Shown: positions 24,106 to 36,768 of the stretch, one piece after another
How the letters are laid out: each line of letters begins with the position of its first letter
Position numbering within the stretch: position 1 is the stretch's first letter
From: Pholis gunnellus
Taxonomy: Eukaryota; Chordata; Actinopteri; Perciformes; Pholidae
Direction of reading: 5' to 3'
Assembly: GCA_910591455.2 (NCBI GenBank)
Contig: OU342807.1
Coordinates: forward strand, 14,810,594-14,874,593
Length of the DNA stretch: 64,000 nt
The notes under the pieces: generated by a model
Databases searched by the model: none
The model's input: only the letters and a program-made list of their open reading frames with translations
What the model was told of the DNA's origin: nothing
Position numbers and translations under genes: made by a program

Positions 24106-27100
24106 ACTGCTCACAGAAAACCCAAACGCCGGTTAATGGCCAGCGGCACCACTGGGTCTAACGTATATCTGCTTAATTAATGCTAATTACGTTCACATAT
24201 TCGCATATTCATATACTCGCGCTGCGTTACTGGCGCCGGAGAGTGGTCGTGACTTATCGCCCCTGAAGCTATTATTAACCTATGCTATTTATTTCCGCCA
24301 TCAAACATGGACAAAATAACCTATTTCTGTTTAGTATTTGTTGTGGAAGTCCCAGATATCCCGGGAAGCTAAATGCCTTCTTGTCTGGGTTTATAACATA
24401 GTCCTTAAGGAGCTCCGTGGATTTCATCAAGGTTTAGTCATCGTGTCTAGCAAGCCACACGTCGGCTGGTTTACTACAGCTGTATGAACACAAAATACAG
24501 ATTTTGCTGCGATTTCACTGCAATAAACGGACAAAAAGGATCCCGAAATAATGACGTAATGATGTCGATTGGTAAAAAGTTTGAATTCATGTTTCATTAG
24601 AGGTTGACATTAGTAGTCGTGGTGTCGGGTGTGGTCGTGTTGGAGTCATTTTACTAATGGATATACTTTGAATACACAGTGCAGCATGGGATAAAAGTTT
24701 TTCCATCCACGACAGAAGACGATGTCTTTTTTTTATTATCAGTGCTTCATTCTCTTCTTAAACCTCAGTCTCTCATGCTGAGGATTGTGTCCTGTATCGT
24801 ACTTGCATTCAGCGAAAATAGCTCATATATTCATAGCTTTATAATGCTGCTCCCTGCTGCTCATAATTGACAGGTCACTGCTGCTGTCAGCTGGGACTGA
24901 ATGACAAGTGACCTGCCTCACAAGATAAGCAGCACTATGTTAGCTTGTTAGCTCAGCCTGTTCTTCATATTTATCTGGCAGGCTGTAAAGTGGCTAAAAG
25001 ACCTGTGATATGACCAGCTAATGTCAAAACATAGATATCACTGCCAGTGTGTTACTCATACCACCTTCTGTCAAATACATACAGCTTGATTAAACTCATC
25101 CATATGACATTTTCATAGTCAAGTTAATATTCCTCTTAGACTGATTAGGGATGTCACAAGAAGAGATACTGTATTGGTTTTTCCAGAGTACTACAGTAGC
25201 CGTATGTACGGAGATTAGGGCTCGAGACTAACTGCCTACAGTCATCCTGGGTATGATAGAAATGTTCTATCATAAATCTACGTGGTAAACAACAAATCTG
25301 TTTTGAAATCGTACGAAGAAGAGGAAGTAACCTCAGCTTTCAGCAGCCGGTGGTCGGCATCACAGTCCTGCTTGACTGAATTACAGAACTAACGGCTAAT
25401 GAAATGGAAATGCATTATAATGCATTTAAGCTCTATTTAGTAAAAACAAGCATTGGGCAAAGGTTAATTATAATGTCATAATTATGTTTAAATGTTGTCT
25501 TGTAAAATTTCGTTTTTGGCGAGAAACTTGAAGTGGATCATCAGGAATTAATAAAAAAATTGCAAAAAAGTATGGAAATGTTAAACTTAATTGTTTTGCT
25601 TTTGTTTTTTACGGTGATTAATACACTTCTTGTTAACATGACATCCCAAAAAACAGCAAAACGAAAGAAAATTGATGGACCAAATTAAACCTTTGGTAAG
25701 TCCTGCCCCTCGAGGGCAGACTATAGCATTAGCCAGCTCTGACCAGGGTCCAACAGCTATCCACGCCTCCGCCATGGACTCGTGTGCAATTGTTTCAGGT
25801 TTTCTTTATTTTCAGGCAGGTTTGGTGAATTTCAAGCTAGTCATGGTTAAACATTGTGCCTGGGTCACATGTAATAGGGATACTTTTTACCTGTAGATAA
25901 ACGTTTTAAATATGTAAGGTGCCTATGTAAAACTGAATGTACACATGCTGCTCTTGCATTTTAATGATTGTGACAGTGAATGGCATAAAGGATCCTACAG
26001 AGAAAGACCTTTTTGTTGAAGAGTAAAATCCTTTTTCATTCAACCAGAAACAGCAGCTATAGCTCTCTCTCAATTCATAGTGTTAGCTGTGAAAATATCA
26101 GAAGTGGAGCGAGAAGGAGGTCGGGTATTAGAGAGGCAGCGGGGGGCGGAACAGCTGTTGTAAAGCCAGAATATTTTCACATGGAACGTTGGTAATTAAG
26201 GTTGTTGTGAAGCTGGTGATCGTTTGAATGGTGGAAAGACTAACCAAGAGCGGTTTGGTGAGTTTTATTTAGTTTCTTGAAGGAGTAGCAGCGAAGGTGC
26301 TGGACTTAGCGAAGGGTCAATTGGTATTGATTGTTTGTTGCTTTGTTGAATTTAAACTTAATTACTTTTGGTGTTAGTTGTGTATACAATCATTTCACAT
26401 AACTAAGATATCAAGATCTTTTAATCAGTATAAACTGAATGCACTCAGTTGGCTTCACATTATTTTCATTTCTTTTACTGTTGCACCTATCTGACTTGGT
26501 TATGTTCTGACTCACAGTGACTGATGCACAACACTGGCCAGAACTCCTCGATAAACCCAATGAGAGCAATTCATTTTTCTGTTCTTAGTTGGATTCTTTG
26601 TCACAGAGCATGTTAGGAATTGTTTTGACAGCATTGGTTTAGACCTGCTCCTAAACCTAAGAACACAATCAATCCAGAGTTCTCCTTCGGGACTGTTTTT
26701 TTTTTTTATCCAGCCGAGGAAATGGCGGCCCGTGTCTGGCACTGGAAATACCAGCTCATATGTCTCAAAGCTATCACTGTATGAGACGCTACATCATGAC
26801 CATGAGTCAGACTCCAACTAAACCTGCATGGCCTGGAGCCACTACATGTGTCACCGCAGCGAGCTGGAAATATCACAGCGCTGTACCCTTGCCACCGCTG
26901 TACTTTGGCATGACAAAGAGCCAGTGTTCTGAACGTGCACAACATCACAAAATGTCCATAGCTAGTCACATCGCGGCATTACACTTCACATCCCCTTCCA
27001 TCAACCGCGTTCTTCCATCCCTGTTTCTGTCAAAAGCCCATGATCAAATGCACTCACTTAGATTTATATAGTTCCATTGCGCCATGGCAACGTTTTCCAT

Positions 27101-28169
27101 TTCACCCCTCCTGTCTCACCTCTCTTCCTATGCGCTCTAATCCCTTCCTCCACCTCTCGGGTCACCATGGATCTCTCGCTCGCTATGGGTTTCTAGGTAA
27201 ACATATGCATTTTCCTCTTCGAGACGCATTGATATTCAGACTTCTCAGCTGTTTGAAAATAGCATTTGGCAGGAAAGTAAGGCTGCGCAACCAGCACAGT
27301 GGTTCTCCTCCGGTCCTGTTTTTGATTGATTAACCCTCCGTGTCAGAGATTGTGTGATAGATGGTCGAGCCGAACAGCCTCAACATCTCTCCTGTCACTA
27401 TAACAGCATAAAAAATAATTTCATTGGTCAGGCGCAGCTCTAAAAAAAATCTCCAATTTGTCAATGACCTGCACGTGTGCAAAATGTTAAGTTAGTTAAG
27501 ATTCCTTTAAATGGAAATCATTTTAGAGATCTAATACAAGATGGGATTGACTTCTTTTCTTTTTTTATGCAGACGACACTAGCACGGAGAATGACAATTG
27601 GATAAAGGGAGTTCATGTTCATGGAGTGCGAGCCGACACTCTGATCAGTGATATTAAAAGGCATGCACTTCACTTAAAGTTTAATTTGGAATGTTTAAGA
27701 GAGGTATTAGTTTCTTGTTTTTCTTTTTGATTCCTCTAATCTTCCTCTTTCCACTTTGAAATCCCAAGTGAACTAGAAACAACCTGTGCTTTTCAAACTG
27801 CCCCATTCGCTTTCATGTTGGCTACTGAATAACATCAAAAACACCCTGAGAACATTCGATCCCTATTAGAAAAGTAGAGTTAACACATTGCTTACATATT
27901 TATCTATTGGGGCCTGTTGACCTTGTTTGTATCCAGGTTTGTAATTGAGATTTAGTTTGAAGATCCTCTTAGTATGGAGTACGAGCAGTTCACACCTACT
28001 TAAGACAGAATGAATCTCAAATGTGCCTCAACTAAGGGTTAGGGCTCAATAGCATTGAACCAAATCCATCTCCTGAATGAAATACAATTTGAATCATCCC
28101 TATCAATTTTAGCGTTTGCAAGCAACCAGATGAACACGTTCCGTTCATTGTTGTGACCTTTTTAAATCT
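24106..28169. other. Non-coding sequence, mostly unique
   Basis: No gene was recognised. 24120-24260 is CpG-richer. 26100-26160 has a short G-rich patch. Open frames at 26512-27333 show no family motif. A perfect 10-bp hairpin at 25252-25274 is listed separately. Confidence 0.4.
25252..25274. repeat. Perfect short hairpin
   Basis: TATGATAGAA, a 3-base loop, and TTCTATCATA form a perfect 10-bp inverted repeat. A shorter one (CCGTA-TG-TACGG) lies at 25200-25211. One such hairpin is not surprising in 64 kb. Confidence 0.8.
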
Positions 28170-28832
28170 AACTTGAACTTTAGTTTAAGACCAACTGTTG
28201 AGGCATTCCAGGCTGCTGCAGCAGAGACAACTTCAAGATAGAAGCTGGAGATCACATTCAGACGTGATGCACACAATGCATATATTACTGCAGCTGCCCT
28301 TGACCTAAGATTTCCCCCCCAAAGAGTTCCTGCCATAAGATGAGAGCCCTAAACGTGCAATTCAAAGTTCAAGCTCTTGCACTGCAAGAATGAAAAAGGG
28401 AGGAAGAGGAAACACGGCAACATCACAATGCGGAACAGGATGACTCTACAAATGCCAAACCACCAGTTTCAGACCGGAGGCCGGTGTCTCTGCTGGACAC
28501 TTTGCTTGGCTCAGATTCAACAGTGAGAGGACGATGGATGTGATCAAGGCGATGACACGACTTCCAGTGAAATGGTAAGGAAGAGGTACTAACTTACTTT
28601 GGAGAACTGCCTATCCCAAGGATGACGACCTCGCTCAAATGGTCAAAGATGCATGAAGCAAGGTTTCCCACATTGGCCATCCTGGCGATGTCACACAGTA
28701 ACCCATTAACCCACTAACCCATCTACATCAACCCCATCCAAATGTCATCCAAACGCCTCTTCTCAGCTGCAGGAAGCATCACAAAGCAAAGAGCAAACCT
28801 GACTTCAGAGCATATATTGCTATTTATATATA
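28170..28832 (+). pseudogene. Dead hAT transposase, C-terminal half
   Basis: Plus-strand translation shows TAAALDLRF at 28287-28313 and, after several frame changes and stops, SKRLFSAAGSITKQRANLT continuing to 28825. In hAT (ZBED1-like, Ac-type) transposases a TAALDPRF-like block precedes the C-terminal dimerisation region with its S-R-F-S-A-G motif. Both are here, in the right order but closer than in an intact enzyme, so the intervening part is partly deleted. Between them KDDDLAQMVKDA and SKVSHIGHPGDV are readable only in pieces. The N-terminal BED finger and first catalytic residues were not found upstream. The copy cannot make an enzyme. Confidence 0.75.
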
Positions 28833-29095
28833 TTAAAATCAGTACACATTCAGATTGTCACTTGAACTGATTAACATTCCAATTACTAACACATGGCTTG
28901 AAATCTTTTTTTGCACTATTTATGTTGGGCTGAATTTGTTATTAATCTTTAATGTGAATCATGGCCTAAAATCTTTTTTTTGCACTATTTGTTTAGCTGA
29001 ATTTTATGTTGCACTGAATCTTTAATGTGCACGATGCCCTGAATCTTATGTTGGTCTTAATTTATATTGGACTGATGGACATTTCTATTGCTAAT
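28833..29095 (+). repeat. AT-rich tail after the hAT remnant, internally repetitive
   Basis: The phrase CTTTTTTTGCACTATTT occurs twice (near 28903 and 28973), and TTAATGTGAATCATGGCC-like words recur at about 70-bp spacing (GCTGAATTT, CTTTAATGTG, CTGAATCTT). It probably represents the 3' untranslated part of the hAT element. The right terminus is not defined. Confidence 0.5.
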
Positions 29096-29289
29096 AGATG
29101 CCTTTTAACTCTTGGCACTTTTATTTGGGAAATCAATCTAATCAGAAAATGCTTGAGCGATCACTCGATAAAAAGATAATTGTTGGTTGCTTACACGTGG
29201 TGAAGTTGGGTGTGAACAGGGCTCCACACTGTCGGCCTCTTCTCTTTCACATACACACACAAACGCCCACACTTGCACTCTTTCAAGCC

Positions 29290-29470
29290 ACCTGAACAGC
29301 TGCTAATGAATTGTAGTTGGACACATTAATAAACCTTTGATTCTCAGGGGCTCGCCGCAGTGAAAGCAGATGCAAATTGCCTCCATTGTAAAATGAGGGT
29401 GAGGGCTAGCTTTGTGCTCCCAGACATAGATTTCAGTCCAGTAATTATAAGAGAGCGTGGAACAAAATGA
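29290..29470. promoter_or_regulatory. Candidate conserved regulatory element
   Basis: Repeat-free sequence with an exact octamer ATGCAAAT at 29370-29377 and a SOX-type CATTGT at 29384-29389, plus TAATGA, TTAATAAA and TAATTA words within 150 bp. This mix is typical of developmental enhancers in gene deserts, but conservation cannot be judged from one sequence. Confidence 0.2.
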
Positions 29471-32400
29471 TTTGTACCCAAATCCTGAATAAAATAATGA
29501 ATTTAAAATGTGGAAAGATTTTCAGGAACTTCTTTTTTTTTTCGTATTTCCGAACAAGAAGGCGAGCATCATAGCAACGCTGTGATTAAAGGCAACATGA
29601 CAACACAGTCTCTGACGTGAAGTGCAAGAGCGTTTAAGTGATTCTACTTTATTGGAAAGATCTCAAGCTTTGGCTGATGCAATTTACTTTGCAATGCATT
29701 TACTGGGGGGCTTTTGAACAGGATGCCCAGAAGCAATGAAACACTGTCATTGAACAACAAAATTTAAAAAACACTTTAGTGACTCAATGCTAGATGAAAG
29801 ATCTCCAAATTTGGCCACATGGAATTTAAACCCTCCTCTCTGCTGTTTTAAAAAAAAAGCAGTTTGACACCAATCATGGATTCAAGGCGTGCGGAGAAGG
29901 AAGAAGCTGTTTGAATATTGATCAAACACAACTGTATGGTATGATTTTGCAAGTCTGAAAAGAAATATATTTCCACCATCTTCAATGGGTGCCAAGCAGA
30001 GGGCTCCTCTCATTACTGCTCCCTGTGATGGGTGTGAGCCTCCACTCCATGGCAGTGAGCTGCCATCTTAAGCTGTCACAGCCCAGAAGATATGGGACAA
30101 AACTTCCCCTTTAATCAGGAACCATCACATCCCCTTTAATCAAATCAACTGTCCATGCCATGTCACTCTCTTTGCTTCCGACACACCGTGTACACATGAG
30201 GATTGCCTCTTCGACGTATCCAAACTCGTCCTCATTAAAAATAACATCCTGGATTCTGAACAGACTAAAAAAAAAAACGACAGAATTCAAATGAAGTTTT
30301 GGACTGTGATGAGTTCATTTCAATTTGGATGAGGCTAACAATGCCAGTGCTGGACTTGATAATGAAAAACCTCATCGCAACCTTTTGTAGGAGGTCGTAT
30401 TGTGAAGTCACACACGAGGGCTGAAGAGTTTTTGCCACCACTTTGATTGTAAAGTACTCATTTGAAAGAACGAGCTTGAATAAGAAAAAGAGAAATCATT
30501 CACTTTGAATAGCCTCCGAGGTACATCTTGTCTCTTCAAAATGTCATTTAAAATTTGTTTCACTACGGTAACACCCTGCAGTGCATTAGGATGTGTTTGC
30601 CTGAGTTTTTATCTAGAGGGGGTGGTTTTACACTCATAGATATATGGCTTTTGTGAAGGCTCATCGGCTGTATAAATAGTGTAGTTTTCTATAAGCTGTC
30701 ATGTTCTTCTGTTCGAGTCGTTGCATTTTGAACACACTCTTGCCTCTTTCTCTCTCTGTTTTGGGTGCTGAGGAAGCTACGCGGTCATAGTAAATAATGT
30801 TTTGAGTAATGCCGCTGCTCCTTGTGAGTCGCGGCAGTTCGATATCGAGGCACTTTGGATACCTCCATGTTAATTTCAGCTATTTGTCGAAACCCTGCAG
30901 CTGCTGCGGATGATTAAATCTCAGCAGTTGCTGACCTCCTGCCAAAGATCAGGCCAAATCTCCATAACCACAGCAAGACCTTAATCTGCACTCCCACCTT
31001 CAAAAAGACCCTCTTCATTCCTACAACCATTTAAATGATAATTAATACTTAAGCCGCCAATTGTAACGGCAACCCACAGAGAAGGGGAAACCTGCTCTAT
31101 GCCTGACTATTTTACTCCGAAGACGAAATAGCTGTCCACACTAAGGCTGACAGACGGGCTACTTTGAGGCCCCATGAATAACAACTAGCCATGGAAAACG
31201 CTATGGCCTCACTCAAGTAGGTGTCAGGAAGTCAAGTGGGTTTTGTGTTATCTCTTCGTACTTTCAGCTGCCTATTAGCATAGCTATTCAGACGGCAAGG
31301 CCCATGGCCCACAATGGGAATAGAAAGGGGAAGCCAATCTCTCTCTCTCTTACTTCCCTCTTTATGTCTTTCACTCTTGAGTCTTTCTCTCCTCTCGCTC
31401 CCTCACTCCTAACTAATCCGCTAAGTCCCATGGGGGGCTAGAAGTCGTTGAGTTCTGAAGTGGCTTTTTGTCTTTTAGTTTTGTGTTGGGAAGTGGGAAG
31501 TCCACCTGCTCTGAAGAATTTCAAAAAGGTAGTGTGAGTGGACGGAGTGGGTGTGTGTGTGGTTGAATGTGTGGACTTGCATGCAATCTGAGGTTTGCTT
31601 GGGAAAGTTGAGCCCCTGAAATATTCTGTGGAGTGGGTAGTCTTATTTAAAGGGTAGCTTGTAATTATGAGAAGGAAATAAGAAAAGTCAGTTCTGTGTC
31701 CTTAAATTCAATACACCACATTTAGTTCTAGCCCTAAACTAATGTCTTTCTCTTACTGAAACATAGAAACAACGCCAATATGCCATTTATGATGGTTCGA
31801 AAGAAGACATAAGACTGAACGAAGCTTCTGTTAGCACACATATGAAGTTATTGTGGAGGTGATGTTTAAATTTAGAATTACTCATCTGTAAATATAATTT
31901 TATATATTCTATAATATATGTCCATTTGGACCAAATGAAATGATTGGCAGTATACCTGCCTCTCCTAATGCGCTCTATACGTGTACTCATTGCGCTTCAT
32001 CTGAGTCTTCTGCGTGACAGTCAGGTTTGTTAATTACGTTCATCGTGCCGTTCATAATGATTATTTTGGGGTGTTTTGTTTTGGAGGGAGATATGAAGGG
32101 CTGCGCCGTCAGTGTTGCAGACTTGGCGACTATCCCGTTAGAATAAGTCACTTTTTTTTAAAATGTATTGCTGCGAGCTACTTTTATTGGAAAAGAGTTG
32201 ACAACACTGGGCTGAATTTTTCCAGTTGGATGATTGGAGTATCCCTTCTGTCAGACTTTACTGCCCACCCCTATGACACACAACACAATGATTTCAGAAT
32301 AGAATGGTTGGACCAAATGCCTATAACACATTTTTGATGCAGTGACACATTTGTTATGTAGAAACGGGGACAATTGTCTCACCTAGTGGTGGATGTTATT

Positions 32401-33684
32401 TGTCTATTTCATATTTTGGTGATATTTGGTACAGCTAAATAAAGTCTTGTTTCTCCGCAACGGAAGCTTTCCAGGGTCCCAAACACTTATCACACTTGAG
32501 GTCAATGCGTATTTGTATATCGGCTATGCTTTTTAATCCAGCTCCACCACACCCCAGTTTTGAGCTTTAAAAAAAATGCTAAAATGTACTTTTTAAAATG
32601 AGGCACCACCTAAGCTGGATGCGAATGGTACATTACGTTGTATGCTGGCAAGCAATCAAACTACACACACTCGGCCATGTTATTTTTGGGGAATATTGAT
32701 TGAGCCTGTTGCCATAGTAAATGTTCATCTCATCTTTAGCTCCTCTCCTGTTCCACTCCAGCGCCGGCCATTCAGCTGACCGAACCAGCAGCCCTCTGCC
32801 CGTACAATGTGTTTCACTGTTGCTATGTCATATTGATCCTCCCCCCTCACTTCCCTCTCTGCCTCTGATGGCTTCTCAATAAGTGCATAGATCTATGATT
32901 GATTTTACCATTGGATGTCTCCTTACAGTCATTATGAGAGAATATGGAGGGCCCATAATGGGATCTGATGGCTGTGAGTGTTCACAAATCACTTTCCCAT
33001 TGAACCGAAGCTGGATTCAGCCGACTTCGGTTGAGATCATGTACCAGAGAATCCACTTTAAACACATACTGATATCTTTTGCACCAATACACGTTTTTTA
33101 CCGGCATGATAGTTTCGTATCTGCAGCTCCATAAGAGAAAATATTCTGTGTTCTACATAACGGAAATTCACTCCAGCCCTTCCCTTACTGGTTAGTCTTG
33201 TGGCCTCTTCTTCTTACTTCTAAATCCTCTATTCCACACCATTCCTTCTCCCTCTCTCTGTCCCTCGCTAGCCGTGCCATGACCTTTTTAGCGGCTACTT
33301 AAACAGATTAGCTGTTATTAAGAGCTATGCACTGCTGATGACTCTTTCATGAGGTAGGGCCCCGGTCCCATGAGGAAAGCGGATCGGAGGGAAAGAAAGG
33401 ACAGGTTGAATGCAGACTGAAGGGGGACAAAAGGCTGAACTATGGGTGAACAGGTAGGTATATAGGTTCAGGAGGAGCGAGTGGATCCTGGCGAAGACAT
33501 GACGGAGAAATGGGTAAGCTGTGTAATGAAGTTAGAGGGAGAGAGGTACTAGAGTGGACTTAAAACCAGAGATAAATGACATACCGGGAAGAAACTGCGA
33601 AATAGTGGTAAAATTGCTCGAGAAATGTGCTTATTGTAGACTGTTGCATTTCTGCGTAATTTTCTAATTCTTCTAGTGTTGTAA
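29471..33684. other. Unique non-coding sequence
   Basis: No gene, transposon or long simple repeat. A short CT run lies at 31340-31353. 32880-33130 is repeat-free with an almost open plus-strand frame of 83 codons that matches no family I know. Confidence 0.45.
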
Positions 33685-34195
33685 GCATAGACTGTATATT
33701 GGAAGTGGACGTCACCCATTTGGTTTGTGTAATGCCGTTTTGAAGCCTCGAGTTCGGCGATTTCGCAGGCGCCATCTTGGATTACAGCCGGTGCCATGTT
33801 GTTTTTTCCGCAACCAATGAACAGAAGTTACCATATTTGGAATGCGGAGGAGTGGCATAGATACGTCGTATGCGGCTCTGGTTGCGGCAGCGACCCGTCA
33901 ATCCCAGTAAGCCCGCCCTAAAGCATACTCTGCTTTATGGTCCATTTCACTCTAAAAAGGACCATAACTTACTAAATGAAAATCATGTTGTCTTGAAAAA
34001 GACCTTAAACTCATGTTTACAATGTTTACTGAGTTAATAAAACAAGCGAAGAGGGTAATTTTCTCATAGACTTCCTTACAATCTGACTTATTTTTGCAAC
34101 CGGAGGAGTCGCCCCCTGCTGGTCAGAGAGAATGCAAGTTTAAGACACTTCCACATTGGCTTCACTCGGCAGAACCGGAGGTTGCTTCCTGGTTA
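33685..34195 (+). repeat. Fish interspersed repeat (CATAGACTGTATAT type), long copy
   Basis: Starts CATAGACTGTATATTGGAAG and continues with GTGGACGTCACCCATT, GTTTTGAAGCCTCGAGTTCGG and CGCCATCTTGG, then ends near CCCCCTGCTGGTCAGAGAG and TTGGCTTCACTCGGCAGAA. I recognise this chain as a common teleost repeat, superfamily not assigned. A second, shorter copy is at 52317-52455 in the opposite orientation. The chance frames at 33549-33797 lie in it. Confidence 0.7.
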
Positions 34196-34359
34196 TAGCG
34201 GTATTCAAATTTTACGATCTGATAACCGTCTCAGAAAATATCACTGTATCACGTTGTTAACAATTACAATGACTCTTACTGGAATGATAACATCATTATT
34301 ACAATAAACGTGATAATACAGCACTGTACCGCGATACAGGTATATCGTTACAACCCTAA
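34196..34359. mobile_element. MITE fragment adjoining the previous repeat
   Basis: Contains AACCGTCTCAGAAAATATCAC and ends CCGCGATACAGGTATATCGT followed by TACAACCCTA. The inverse complement of that end (TAGGGTTGTAACGATATACC) has the form of a hAT-like terminus. The left end is unclear and may have been cut by, or lie within, the neighbouring repeat. Confidence 0.4.
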
Positions 34360-34959
34360 ACTCAAGTTTTAAAAAGGCCAATCCTGTTGAGAGATTATAC
34401 TACAAATTTCTTTTTGAGTTATGTTTTAAGGGGAAACACAGTTTCTGCCTGGATTATGTTCCCTGTTAACTTTTTCTTCGTGTAGGAGGGACGACAGAAA
34501 ATAGAGAACAAAAGCACTTTGGTTCAGGTAGAGAGAGCTAGTGTGTTCAGTTAAACAAGCCTCCTGCGTTGTCCATTGTTCTTCAAGTCAGTTCATTTGA
34601 ATTTAAAACCAATCCCAACTGGGTGCCGAAATATAGCCATAAAAACAATATGCTTTATTTGCTGACAGCAGATATTGTATCAAAAGCACTGATATTGTAG
34701 GCAAAAACAATGAAACATGTTGGAATGAACAGTGTTTCTTCATTATCTTGACAGAAAACATAATCCAGGTGGCACTATGCTTTTGACAAAATGTATTTAA
34801 TGTTGCAAATCAATAGTGCATAAACATAATTTGTAGGAGACAGGGTTGTCAACATTACAAGATTCATGTATAATTTTGTATATGTTACGAACCAATCACA
34901 AGAGAGGTGGAAGTGACACTTTAAATGCTGCATCGATAATGAATCTCATTTAGTAGGAA
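34360..34959. other. Unassigned AT-rich sequence
   Basis: No motif recognised. Confidence 0.4.
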
Positions 34960-35850
34960 CTACTTAACAGTTTCCCACCATGGTACATTACACATAGCTG
35001 TCTTGAGTCCATGGTCTCCCCTGCCAGATGTCAAATGTATTTCACTCAGGAAAGACAAGTAAATGAAGAAAAGATAATTGTTGTTTGATGATAAAGTCCT
35101 GACAGACGAAGACAAAGTCTTTGGTGCTTCGACTCTACAGGGAGATTTGTAATCGAGGGGCGTCTGCCCTGAACGGCAGCAAGATGAATCCCCCTGTGGA
35201 GTCCACACACTGGTGGTGGCTGATTCTCGTGAGACTGGTAGGCTGAAGGAGCCTGATGAATCTCCGTAGACTGGGCGGTGATGTAACGCGTGTAACGGCA
35301 GCATGAACGTGCTAAAGGCTTATTTATAAAGAGACTGCAGCAAGATGACGGACTAATAATGTAGGGGGCTTCCCTGTGCTATTGGATAGAGGAGACCAGT
35401 GTATGAGAACAGCTATCACAATTGACAGCCACAAACGATGAACACAAGGAAGCCATCAGTGAGTATGTGTTAGAGGAGTGACTGGCAGGATGACTGAGAA
35501 ATACAATTCAGGCCTTGGCATGAAACAGTATTGTCTTCCCGAGTCCTGACTGACCTTTACGCTAGAACGGTCACAGCCCGGCTCAGAGACTGCTACAAAA
35601 CAAGGAGACAAACTGTAGTGACGTGTATGTATGGATCTGTTGGCAGTGTGTACAAAGGAACAGAACTCAAACACAAACCAGAGCAGCTGAGTCATGCCGG
35701 TGACAAAAGGATCTTCCTCCTGAGAGCAAGGCAGCCGAATGGAGTCTTTAAGGGCTCAGGTGTGGCTCATACAGCTGATGAGCCTCCATTCAGCACCTGC
35801 AACCAACATCCACCTGCACAGCAACAGGGACACCTAGTGTATGGGAGGTG
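34960..35850 (-). other. Unclassified segment with promoter-like and LTR-like traits
   Basis: On the minus strand a TATA-like CTTTATAAATAAG lies near 35320-35332. Downstream is a 114-codon open frame (35304-34960) that ends a little after the phrase CATCTGGCAGGGGAGACC near 35015-35032. Upstream on the same strand is CACACCTGAGCCCTTAAAGA near 35747-35766. These could be parts of an old LTR retrotransposon or an unrelated promoter. The frame has no recognised domain and is Ser-rich. I call it unresolved. Confidence 0.2.
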
Positions 35851-36226
35851 GAGGGTCCTCACAGTATGCATAAACATCACAGCCCGATCCATATTGGGTC
35901 AGTCATGTTTCATAACAGTCGATGTGGAACAATTCCATGATGGAGATCTATGAGTGAAAGGCAACATACATAGACAAATACACAATAATTGCACGTTTAT
36001 ATTGCATATATTTGTCCAAAGAAGGAAGGGTGAAAATAATGCTTCTATCATGAAAAATAAATCAGAAATTGGAGCTAATTCTCCAATTGTTGTCTTTTTA
36101 TTTATTTCCCCCCCCAAACAATTCTCATTACACTCTCTGACACTACTCATGATGTGTCACTTGCTGTGCGTTGGCCAAATTATCAAACACACTCACATTT
36201 CTCAACTCAGTTGAACTCCTCCCAGA

Positions 36227-36257
<31 letters not shown>

Positions 36258-36262
36258 CACAC
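36227..36262. repeat. (CA)n microsatellite
   Basis: CA units with one AAAC interruption near 36240. Confidence 0.93.
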
Positions 36263-36744
36263 TTCTCTCCCTATAAATTGTGCTAAAAGAACAGTTCCAT
36301 TCAATTTGCAGGTTTTATCGATCCTGTAAAGTAATTAGTAAGAGTTATTATAAACAGAGAATGATCTGTGTTAGTTGTTGGACGCCTCTCAGTGTTATCT
36401 AGTCACTAATGTATACAGTGTCAAATTTAAAACTCATTTTGTATTCCTTGCTGCTGACAACTGATTGTAATAACCATAAAAATTGCTCCTTGTGGGTCCT
36501 CGATTTGCTTTTTCCCCTTTCCTCTTTTTCTCCTGACCCAGCACCATTCATTATTCTGATCCAACAAAAATGGAAAAAGAAGAACTCAAGGTCACATTTC
36601 ATCAACTGCTGTTGTGTGCTGAAGCATATTTCTTCCTTAAAACACCTTGACATTTCTGTTATAGAGCATTTTTTCCATCTCCTGGTGAAATATGCTAGTC
36701 AGTCCTGTCTGTGTGCGTTGGTGTGTGAGGGTGAGAGATATAAA

Positions 36745-36768
36745 GTGTGTGTGTGTGTGTGTGTGTGT
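36745..36768. repeat. (GT)12 microsatellite
   Basis: Twelve perfect GT units, flanked by GTGTGTGAGG sequence. Confidence 0.95.

Noticed and set aside
25252..25274. Perfect 10-bp hairpin, considered as a regulatory or terminator structure
   Set aside because: One such hairpin is expected by chance in about 64 kb, and there is no adjoining gene.
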